From Paraclostridium ghonii (lineage in GTDB: Bacteria > Bacillota > Clostridia > Peptostreptococcales > Peptostreptococcaceae), in assembly GCF_023653455.1 (NCBI RefSeq), contig NZ_JAKEDR010000069.1:1-15990 (forward strand): a stretch of DNA of 15,990 nucleotides, in the 5' to 3' direction. Within the stretch, counting starts at the first letter, position 1. Every line of letters starts with the position of its first letter. Shown piece after piece: positions 6,966-13,043 of this stretch. A program made the position numbers and the translations under genes. The notes beneath the pieces were generated by a model that was given only the letters and a program-made list of their open reading frames with translations, did no database searches and was not told the origin of the DNA.

Positions 6966-9113
6966 TTACTCTGATAATCCAGATTCTTTGAATCCTCTTT
7001 CAAACCTTCTAACATATTCATTAAGTCTTTCTTTTAAACAATATCCTATTATTATAGTTATACCTGCCATAAATATAAGAACGAAAGTATTAAACATTAT
7101 AGTCGTTAAAAGTGGACCCGCTATAGCTTCTCTTAGATTACTTAATGTGTATGTAAATGGGAAAAATGGTTGAAGTATTCTAAATATTAAAGGATCGACC
7201 TGTATAGGGTATGTCCCTCCAGAACCTGCAATTTGAATAACCATAAGTATTATACCTATTGCTTTTCCTATATTCCCAAACAAAGACACTAAAGTATATA
7301 GTATTATTGTAAACACTGCTGAAGATAAAACCGTAGTAAAGATAAGTAATCCTAAACTTTCAGTTTGAACTCCTAATATAAATTTATCCCCAATACCTAC
7401 AATAAATCCTTGTATCATAGCAAAAAATACAAATGTAATCATTTTTCCAATATATCTTTTCTTTATACTTAAATTAGCAAAGTCATCAGCTTCTGTTGTG
7501 AGTAATGATGTAAGCACTAATCCTCCAACCCATAAAGCTAGTGTTGTATATATTGGAGCCATACCTGAACCATAGTTTTCAATTGGATATATTGGCTCTG
7601 ATTTTAAATTAAATGGATTAGAAAGGTAATCTCCCATAACTTGCGGCGTACTTTGTAGTATAGCTATAGTTGAATCTAAATCATTATCATTTACTTTTTT
7701 AAGTTCAGTACTTAATAAATGTATAGTATCTTTAAATTTATTTAACTTAGTTTGTAAGTCTTTTGTCATATCTGCAGTTAAGTCACTTCCTTTTGCTGTA
7801 TATCCTAATATTTCATTAGTTGCTTTAACTAACCCTTTAGAACTATCTACTAAATTAGCTGCATCTTTTGTTGATGTTATTAAGCTATCTGCAGTTTTAT
7901 TTAAAATAGATCTAACTTGTGAATCATATGAATTTATAGAATTATTAGTTCTATTTGATATTTCATTTGCTGTTTTATTTATAGAGTCTATTGTATCTTT
8001 CATAGAATCTGCAGATCCATTTAATTCGCCTTTAAGATTTTCTAATTTTGATTGTTGTGTATTAAGTAAATCTTTTATTTTATTTAAATCCCCAATCAAT
8101 GCGCTTATCTTATCATTTTGTTTTATATTAATAAATTTATTTAAAAAGTTAATAACAGAATCAATTTGAGACTTACTATTATTCATCTGACTTTCTAGTT
8201 GTAATATAGAAGCATTTGCAATATCCTTTGATCCAGAACTTGAATTATTTAAATCATTTAATATATTTTTTATTTGATTATTTTGATTATTAATTTGATT
8301 TAAGGTAGATTTAACTCCATTTAATGAATCATTTAAACTACTTTTTATATTGCTTATATTCTTGCTTGTGTTCATGTTTGAACCTGAAACTGCATCAATT
8401 CCACTTGTAACTTGTGGCAAAGTTCCTTGCATGTCTTTTAAATATGTAGCTAAATTTTGAGAATTTATATTTACACTCTCAAGTGCAAAATTAATAGTAT
8501 CCATATGCTCATCAAGCTCTATTATAGTCTTTTTTAACTTTAATATTTTATCTTTATTCTCGCTAATATCTTTTCCATATATATTTAAAGCTGAGAATAC
8601 TGTCTTGTTTACTGTTGCTATAAAATTTGAGTTAATTTGATTTACAAGTGTCTCTTCTGCCACTTCTGTAATTTTACCTGCAACTGGGTTTGATTTTGTA
8701 TTTACTTTGTATATTATAGTTGGTTTAATTGGATTTCCACTTGTGACACTTGTTAAATCCTTCGTAAAGTCACTTGGTAACTCTATCATTGCATAATAAG
8801 TTCCATCAAGAACTCCTGCATTAGCTTTTTTTTCATTTACAAATTTCCAACCTATACTTTTATTTTTCTTTAGTTCACTTATTACATCATTTCCTACATT
8901 TAAATTCTTTCCATCAAAAGTTGCTCCTTTATCTTTATTTACTATAGCAATTGGTACTGTGCTAGTATTTTCATAAGGATTCCAACATGCTCTAATATTT
9001 ATCCAAGCATAAAGAGATGGTATAATGCATAATCCTATAACTATTATAAGTGCTATTGGATTTTTAATTAGATTTTTTATATCCCTTTTAAAAATCTTTA
9101 TTGAATCTCTCAT
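6966..9113 (-). CDS. YhgE/Pip family membrane protein (upstream copy)
   Basis: About 715 residues, a paralogue of the next gene with the same plan. It has an N-terminal membrane segment, then ACWNPY, then an extracytoplasmic domain with IVNKDKGA. A central Asn/Ser/Lys-rich coiled-coil region of about 300 residues leads to a C-terminal membrane domain with LFGNIGKA and IAGSGGTYPI. The frame extends four codons to an ATG at 9125 with an AAGGGG site. I prefer ATG 9113 because a GGAGGAG site precedes it and because its product aligns residue for residue with the paralogue's start (37 residues up to the shared SLYAW). Both membrane ends are well conserved between the copies, while the middle has diverged strongly. 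The two may act as a heteromeric pair spanning the envelope; that is inference. Transcription probably starts from the promoter at 9166. Confidence 0.9.
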   Translation of the reverse strand: MRDSIKIFKRDIKNLIKNPIALIIVIGLCIIPSLYAWINIRACWNPYENTSTVPIAIVNKDKGATFDGKNLNVGNDVISELKKNKSIGWKFVNEKKANAGVLDGTYYAMIELPSDFTKDLTSVTSGNPIKPTIIYKVNTKSNPVAGKITEVAEETLVNQINSNFIATVNKTVFSALNIYGKDISENKDKILKLKKTIIELDEHMDTINFALESVNINSQNLATYLKDMQGTLPQVTSGIDAVSGSNMNTSKNISNIKSSLNDSLNGVKSTLNQINNQNNQIKNILNDLNNSSSGSKDIANASILQLESQMNNSKSQIDSVINFLNKFINIKQNDKISALIGDLNKIKDLLNTQQSKLENLKGELNGSADSMKDTIDSINKTANEISNRTNNSINSYDSQVRSILNKTADSLITSTKDAANLVDSSKGLVKATNEILGYTAKGSDLTADMTKDLQTKLNKFKDTIHLLSTELKKVNDNDLDSTIAILQSTPQVMGDYLSNPFNLKSEPIYPIENYGSGMAPIYTTLALWVGGLVLTSLLTTEADDFANLSIKKRYIGKMITFVFFAMIQGFIVGIGDKFILGVQTESLGLLIFTTVLSSAVFTIILYTLVSLFGNIGKAIGIILMVIQIAGSGGTYPIQVDPLIFRILQPFFPFTYTLSNLREAIAGPLLTTIMFNTFVLIFMAGITIIIGYCLKERLNEYVRRFERGFKESGLSE

Positions 9114-9165
9114 ATTCTCCTCCATTCATTTTCCCCTTGTTAGAAATCTAAACATCAACTAATAT

Positions 9166-9174
9166 ATTATACCA
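9166..9174 (-). promoter_or_regulatory. Extended -10 promoter for the YhgE/Pip pair
   Basis: On the minus strand TGGTATAAT gives a perfect TATAAT (9171-9166) with an extended TGn element. The -35 region, 17 nt upstream, is only TTAATT, which is acceptable for an extended -10 promoter. The leader to ATG 9113 would be about 45 nt. Confidence 0.6.
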
Positions 9175-9243
9175 TTATTTAACAATTAAATTAATATTTT
9201 ATTTATTAACAACTTTAAAATTGAATATATACCATTTTTATTG

Positions 9244-9293
9244 CAAAAAAATTAAACCCAATGTTTTATTTGAATATAAAACATTGGGTTTAA
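9244..9293 (-). terminator. Rho-independent terminator of the ornithine cyclodeaminase gene
   Basis: A perfect 18-bp stem (9252-9269 with 9276-9293) encloses a 6-nt loop. On the minus strand it is followed by a run of seven T (9251-9245). It lies 76 nt beyond the stop codon of the ornithine cyclodeaminase gene and separates it from the YhgE/Pip operon. Confidence 0.85.
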
Positions 9294-9304
9294 CTTATAT
9301 AATG

Positions 9305-9344
9305 ATACTAAAGGTTAACCCTCTAGAGTTTTTATGTTTAGTAT
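9305..9344. repeat. Second hairpin in the ornithine cyclodeaminase 3' region
   Basis: ATACTAAA (9305-9312) pairs with TTTAGTAT (9337-9344), an 8-bp perfect stem. The 24-nt interior contains two small palindromes, GGTTAACC and CTCTAGAG. No T-run follows in either direction, so it is not itself a terminator. It would form in the same 3' UTR, just upstream of the strong terminator, and may affect mRNA stability. Confidence 0.45.
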
Positions 9345-9368
9345 AATTTTACCACCTTACTAACTATA

Positions 9369-10394
9369 TTATCTTAACATACTATATAGATTTTTAGGAT
9401 TTTCTAATTTTGGTACAAGAAGTTGTGGTTCCCCTATATTTTCTTCTTTGGCAATATCATACATTAATCGTAAAATTGAAAAATCTTCTAAAGCAAACCC
9501 TACTGAGTCAAAAATAGTGATCTCATTAGGTTCTCTATCTATAGGTTTTCCAGTTTTTATTACATTCCAAATTTCAGTTACTTTAAAGTCTTTATCCATA
9601 TGCTGAATTTCTCCTTCTATACGACTTTGAGGCTCAAATTCAACGTATACATCCCCCATATTAAGAACTTTTGAATCCAGTTCAGTTTTTCCTGGACAAT
9701 CTCCTCCAACACCATTTATGTGCATACCTGGTTCAACCATATCTGGTGTAATAATTATAGCATTTCTCTTGTCGGCAGTAACAGTCGTTATAATATCAAC
9801 ACCTTTACATGCTTCTTTTGTACTATTACATTTTATTAACTTAAGGGTTTTTACATCTTTTAGGTTATCTATCAATTTATTGGTAGCTTCTGAATCTACA
9901 TCGTAACAATAAATTTCTTCTACCCCTAATATGTGATGAAATGCAAGAGCTTGAAATTCACTTTGACAACCATTACCAATTAGCGCCATTTTTTTCGGAT
10001 TAGGTTTAGCTAAATATTTTGCAGCCATTACTGAAGTAGCAGCTGTACGAATGGCTGTTGTTAATGTCAATTCACTTAAAAACAATGGAAATCCAGTTGA
10101 TACTTCTGCTAAAAGACCTATACCCATTACAGTTAAAAAGTTATGTTTAGGATTTTCAGGATGTCCATTTACATATTTAAATGAATAAGTCTCTGAATCA
10201 CCTATAGGCATTAATTCAAGAACACCTATATCGCTGTGATGTGCCGTTCTTGGCATTTTTTGAAATTCGTTCCAACGCTTATAGTCACTTTCCAAATATG
10301 GAACTAGACGTTTCATAACATTTTCTGGACCAACTGATTTTAAATATTTTGCCATAGTAGGCAAATCAATATATCTTGTTTTTAATGTTTCCAT
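9369..10394 (-). CDS. ocd: Ornithine cyclodeaminase
   Basis: A 341-residue NAD-dependent enzyme converting L-ornithine to L-proline and ammonia in the cytoplasm. It closely follows the Pseudomonas putida ornithine cyclodeaminase rather than generic mu-crystallin homologues: the stretches MPRTAHHSDIGVLELMP, FKYVNGHP, KMALIGNGCQSEFQALAFH, DIITTVTADK, GGDCPGKTEL and FDSVGFALED all have counterparts there. Catalytic Lys73 (in FKYVNGHP) and Asp232 (in GGDCPGKTEL) are present at positions offset by four from the P. putida residues as I remember them. The Rossmann motif GNGCQS is intact. The start is ATG 10394 behind GAGGGGTG; an in-frame ATG at 10409 lacks a ribosome binding site. The gene is monocistronic with its own promoter and terminator. 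In Clostridia the product proline can feed D-proline reductase (Stickland fermentation); no such genes are in the window. Confidence 0.93.
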   Translation of the reverse strand: METLKTRYIDLPTMAKYLKSVGPENVMKRLVPYLESDYKRWNEFQKMPRTAHHSDIGVLELMPIGDSETYSFKYVNGHPENPKHNFLTVMGIGLLAEVSTGFPLFLSELTLTTAIRTAATSVMAAKYLAKPNPKKMALIGNGCQSEFQALAFHHILGVEEIYCYDVDSEATNKLIDNLKDVKTLKLIKCNSTKEACKGVDIITTVTADKRNAIIITPDMVEPGMHINGVGGDCPGKTELDSKVLNMGDVYVEFEPQSRIEGEIQHMDKDFKVTEIWNVIKTGKPIDREPNEITIFDSVGFALEDFSILRLMYDIAKEENIGEPQLLVPKLENPKNLYSMLR

Positions 10395-10511
10395 TTTAAC
10401 ACCCCTCATATAATTTAATATTAATTCTTATGTTGAAAAATTAATGTCAAATATAAATAGTGATAAATTTTTATATCTAAAGTCTTAACTTGAAAAAACT
10501 TTCACAATATA

Positions 10512-10540
10512 ATTGTATCTATTTATTATGTTTATTTCAA
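10512..10540 (-). promoter_or_regulatory. Sigma-A promoter of ocd
   Basis: On the minus strand, TTGAAA (10540-10535) and TACAAT (10517-10512) are separated by exactly 17 nt; each hexamer matches the housekeeping consensus in five of six positions. The transcript would start near 10505, leaving a leader of about 110 nt before the start codon. The leader is AT-rich, with no riboswitch that I recognise. Confidence 0.65.
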
Positions 10541-10576
10541 TCTCCATTGTAAAATATTACCATTTAAAAATTTTAA

Positions 10577-10591
10577 ATACTTTAAAAGTAT
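10577..10591. promoter_or_regulatory. Palindrome upstream of the ocd promoter, candidate operator
   Basis: ATACTTTAAAAGTAT is a perfect dyad of two 7-nt half-sites around one base. It is centred about 45 nt upstream of the -35 element, a position suited to an activator. In DNA this AT-rich such dyads also arise by chance, and no regulator gene is adjacent. Confidence 0.25.
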
Positions 10592-10641
10592 AATTATTTT
10601 AAATATAAATTAAATATTGCACTATAAATTCCTTTAAGCGT

Positions 10642-10687
10642 AAAAAATAGCACGTTAATAATTTATATTATTAACGTGCTATTTTTT
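10642..10687 (-). terminator. Strong terminator hairpin after the pentapeptide operon
   Basis: Perfect 21-bp arms (10642-10662 with 10667-10687) enclose a 4-nt loop. The arms end in A6/T6, so the hairpin can terminate in either direction. The minus-strand transcript arriving from the small unknown gene and the structured region before it is the likely client. The 410-nt stretch between ocd and the small unknown gene otherwise holds the ocd promoter, the palindrome and the structured element. Confidence 0.85.
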
Positions 10688-10690
10688 AAT

Positions 10691-10806
10691 TTATAGGAAA
10701 ATATGTTCCATACTCAACTGTGGATAAATATATTTTCCAGCTTATAAATTGAGCACCGTATGAACTCTTTGGCTATATAAGGTAGTTCCCAGACTTACTC
10801 GCTCAA
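10691..10806 (-). ncRNA. Structured 3' UTR or small RNA, candidate
   Basis: No gene is visible here, but several stems are. TTGAGC (10749-10754) pairs with GCTCAA (10801-10806) and encloses GAACT (10762-10766) with AGTTC (10784-10788). Next to it GGAAAATAT (10696-10704) pairs with ATATTTTCC (10730-10738), with an inner TCCA/TGGA pair and an outer TTATA/TATAA extension across a 4-nt bulge. GC content is higher than in the flanks. The element starts 15 nt after the stop codon of the 85-residue gene and runs into the strong terminator, so on the minus strand it would be a structured 3' end or processed RNA of roughly 165 nt. It does not match any RNA family I can recall, and strand is inferred from the terminator context. 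Confidence 0.3.
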
Positions 10807-10820
10807 ACAAAGTGAATTTT

Positions 10821-11078
10821 TTATAATCCATTTTTAGGTTTTAAATCTGATTGACTTAAATGTTTTTTTATAATATATATAGTTCCATCTTTTTTAAATT
10901 CTGCCTCATAAGAATAACCATACTTTTCAACTTCATAATAATCCAGTATCTTAACTTTATCTCCTAACTTTAAAGATATAGTTTTAGTATTAGTCTCACT
11001 TCCATCAATATGAGCCTTAAGCCTTCTACTTTTTGCTAAATAAGCAATATCATTTATTTCAAATTCTCTTTTTATCAT
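10821..11078 (-). CDS. Small protein of unknown function (85 aa)
   Basis: I do not recognise this gene. The 85-residue product is soluble and rich in Lys and Glu/Asp, with no membrane segment or signal peptide. The central part alternates charged and hydrophobic residues (LKLGDKVKILDYYEVEKYGYSYEAEF, described here in outline), suggesting a small beta-barrel such as an SH3-like fold; that is inference from pattern only. The start is well supported by AAAGGAGAA 7 nt upstream. It begins 30 nt after the pentapeptide-repeat gene ends, so the two are probably one transcript, finishing at the terminator at 10642. Confidence 0.75.
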   Translation of the reverse strand: MIKREFEINDIAYLAKSRRLKAHIDGSETNTKTISLKLGDKVKILDYYEVEKYGYSYEAEFKKDGTIYIIKKHLSQSDLKPKNGL

Positions 11079-11108
11079 TTATTCTCCTTTTTAATACAAT
11101 TATATTTA

Positions 11109-11765
11109 TTATAAAAGACCTTGAGTCTTGTATGTTTGCAAAGTTTTTATTATATAACTTAATGTACAAAAATCTTTATCTATTTTTTCTGCTACTAAAG
11201 TTAATCCATCGATTAACTGCTTTTCTTTAAAGTTTTCTAAAAGTATTATTATGCTTATACTATTTATTTCACCATCTTTAGTGTCTAGTGTTCTAGACTT
11301 TTTTACAAATTCATTTTCCATAGCTAATTTTATAGAGTTTTCAAGTTTTTCACTTATTTCTAACTTGGGCATTTGGTCAAATATTTTAACATCTGATGAA
11401 TTGAACTTAATATTTATAGCTTTAGTTAAATCTGTAGATAAAAATATAGTATTTTTAAATTGAGCCCCTGAAAAATCTACGCCCTCTAAATTTACTGAAT
11501 CAAATACTGTATTTTCAAATTTAACTTTTTTAAACTTACTCTTTTTCAAATTACTTCCTATTAACTCTGCATTTTTAAACGTACATCCATAAAAATTGCA
11601 TGATTTAAAATGAGCTCCTCTTAAGCTTGTAAAGTTAAAATTAGAACCTGAAAAATCACAATTATAACAATTACTTCTTTTTAGATCTTGATACATAAAA
11701 TTTTTATTTAACTTTTGTATTTTATTATATTTTAGTCCATTATCTACACTTTTATTTTTTATCAT
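11109..11765 (-). CDS. Pentapeptide-repeat protein
   Basis: About 218 residues. From roughly residue 30 to 115 the sequence repeats the five-residue pattern with a Leu or Phe centre, for example CDFSG SNFNF, CNFYG CTFKN, AELIG SNLKK, VNLEG VDFSG AQFKN. This is about 17 repeats, enough for about four turns of a right-handed quadrilateral beta-helix. The C-terminal 100 residues are not repetitive and look helical. Family members include gyrase-protecting proteins (Qnr, MfpA) and many of unknown role; the short helix and the extra C-terminal domain give no support for a Qnr assignment. The start is ATG 11765 behind TTGGAGGAT; the TTG at 11777 belongs to that binding site. It heads a two-gene transcript with the 85-residue protein and starts only 25 nt after the terminator of the initiator tRNA. 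Confidence 0.85.
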   Translation of the reverse strand: MIKNKSVDNGLKYNKIQKLNKNFMYQDLKRSNCYNCDFSGSNFNFTSLRGAHFKSCNFYGCTFKNAELIGSNLKKSKFKKVKFENTVFDSVNLEGVDFSGAQFKNTIFLSTDLTKAINIKFNSSDVKIFDQMPKLEISEKLENSIKLAMENEFVKKSRTLDTKDGEINSISIIILLENFKEKQLIDGLTLVAEKIDKDFCTLSYIIKTLQTYKTQGLL

Positions 11766-11790
11766 TTTATCCTCCAAGATTTATACATAT

Positions 11791-11822
11791 TAAAAAACTC
11801 TTATACCTAAAGATATAAGAGT
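11791..11822 (-). terminator. Terminator after tRNA-fMet
   Basis: ACTCTTATA (11797-11805) pairs with TATAAGAGT (11814-11822) around an 8-nt loop. On the minus strand a T6 run follows (11796-11791). It lies 19 nt beyond the tRNA 3' end and 25 nt before the pentapeptide-repeat start codon. Confidence 0.75.
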
Positions 11823-11841
11823 CTATAATCATACTTATAAT

Positions 11842-11917
<76 letters not shown>

Positions 11918-11938
11918 ATGTTTTATTTATCTAATATA

Positions 11939-11967
11939 ATTATATCACACTAAATATATAATAGCAA
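11939..11967 (-). promoter_or_regulatory. Promoter of tRNA-fMet
   Basis: On the minus strand TTGCTA (11967-11962), a 17-nt spacer and a perfect TATAAT (11944-11939), preceded by TGA as an extended -10 element. Transcription would start about 15 nt before the mature tRNA. This is the best housekeeping promoter in the window, as expected for a stable RNA. Confidence 0.8.
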
Positions 11968-11993
11968 CAACATTAAAATTATTTACTTTAATT

Positions 11994-12022
11994 TTAACTT
12001 TTTTTGTGAATTTTCATATTAT
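11994..12022 (+). promoter_or_regulatory. Promoter of the patatin-like gene
   Basis: TTAACT (11994-11999), a 17-nt spacer and TATTAT (12017-12022) give four and five of six matches to the sigma-A consensus. It is divergent from the tRNA promoter, with the two -35 elements 26 nt apart. The leader to ATG 12062 would be about 33 nt. Confidence 0.5.
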
Positions 12023-12061
12023 ATACGGTATTAAATTTAAATTACGGTGGTGTGTTTATAT

Positions 12062-12976
12062 ATGAAGGCAAATTTAGTGTGCAAGGGCGGAGGAATGAAA
12101 GGAATTGCATTAGTTGGAGCTATCGCAAGTTTAGAAGATATCGGTTACGAATGGGATAGATTAGCAGGTACTTCGGCTGGAGCTTTAGTTGCTTCTTTAT
12201 TAGCGGTTGGGTATGCATCATCTGAAATTGAAGAAATTTTATATGAAATAGACTATCCTAAGTTTAAAGATAAAAACCTATTTCAGTTAATCCCTTTTGC
12301 TGGAGATTTATTAAGTATTTCTTTTTATAAAGGTATTTATTCAGGTAAATATCTAGAAGAATTTTTACACGAAAAATTTAAACAAAAAGGAAAAACAAAA
12401 TTTAAAGATGTTTCTATTAATGGGGAAAGTAGACTTAAAATGATAGCTTCAGATGTTACGAGAAAAAAATTATTAGTTTTACCTGATGATTTAGTTGATT
12501 ATGATATCGATCCTATGGATTTTGAAATTGCTAAGGCTGTTAGAATGAGTGCTAGTATTCCACTTTACTTTTATCCAGTTAAGCTAGAGTATGATAAAAA
12601 ATCATGTTTTATAGTAGATGGAGGCTTGCTTAGTAATTTCCCTATATGGATATTTGATACAAATTGCCACTCTAGATACCCTACAATTGGGCTAAACTTA
12701 TCTGAAGGTAACAATCAAGAAATTCACGAATCTAAAAACCCCATTAATTATTTATTAGATATTGTAAAAACTTCACTATACACAAATGAAGATGTCTACT
12801 TCAAAGAAAAAGATTATTTGAGAATTATAAATATACCCACATTAAACGTTTCAGCAACTAGCTTTAATATTCCAAAAGAAACTATGGAAAAACTCTATGA
12901 ATCTGGTTATAAATCTGCTCAATCATTCGTATTAAATAGATATCTAGAAACTTATATTTCAAAATATGGTATATAA
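12062..12976 (+). CDS. Patatin-like phospholipase family protein
   Basis: A 304-residue serine lipid acyl hydrolase of the patatin/RssA-YlbK type. The catalytic parts are all visible: glycine-rich oxyanion loop GGGMKG (9-14), nucleophile Ser38 in GTSAG, and dyad Asp186 in DGG. There is no signal peptide or membrane segment, so it is expected in the cytoplasm or at the inner membrane face. It would hydrolyse acyl esters of phospholipids, though bacterial substrates are mostly unproven. The frame extends to a GTG at 12047, but ATG 12062 fits the family's usual N-terminus and follows GGTGG by about 10 nt. It is the only plus-strand gene in the window and is monocistronic, with a terminator 25-60 nt after the stop. 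Its motifs do not resemble secreted ExoU-like toxins. Confidence 0.9.
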   Translation: MKANLVCKGGGMKGIALVGAIASLEDIGYEWDRLAGTSAGALVASLLAVGYASSEIEEILYEIDYPKFKDKNLFQLIPFAGDLLSISFYKGIYSGKYLEEFLHEKFKQKGKTKFKDVSINGESRLKMIASDVTRKKLLVLPDDLVDYDIDPMDFEIAKAVRMSASIPLYFYPVKLEYDKKSCFIVDGGLLSNFPIWIFDTNCHSRYPTIGLNLSEGNNQEIHESKNPINYLLDIVKTSLYTNEDVYFKEKDYLRIINIPTLNVSATSFNIPKETMEKLYESGYKSAQSFVLNRYLETYISKYGI

Positions 12977-13001
12977 TAAATCAATACAATGCTTTAATAA
13001 C

Positions 13002-13036
13002 AAAAATGCGGTATCATATTAGATCCCGCATTTTTT
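13002..13036. terminator. Bidirectional terminator between patatin-like and BCCT genes
   Basis: AAAAATGCGG (13002-13011) pairs with CCGCATTTTT (13026-13035) around a short loop containing ATC/GAT, followed by a T run on the plus strand and by T5 on the minus strand. It lies between two converging genes and can serve both. Confidence 0.85.
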
Positions 13037-13043
13037 AACAATC

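Noticed and set aside
4809..9113. Type VII secretion locus
   Set aside because: YhgE/Pip is related to EsaA, but no WXG100, EssB, EssC or LXG toxin gene is in the window, so the stand-alone family call is safer.
10425..10460. CodY-like site near the ocd start
   Set aside because: Only AATT half-sites at the wrong spacing are present; the match to the consensus is poor.
10425..10465. Perfect TTGACA as a second ocd promoter
   Set aside because: No acceptable -10 hexamer lies at 16-18 nt spacing; the TTGAAA/TACAAT pair upstream is much better.
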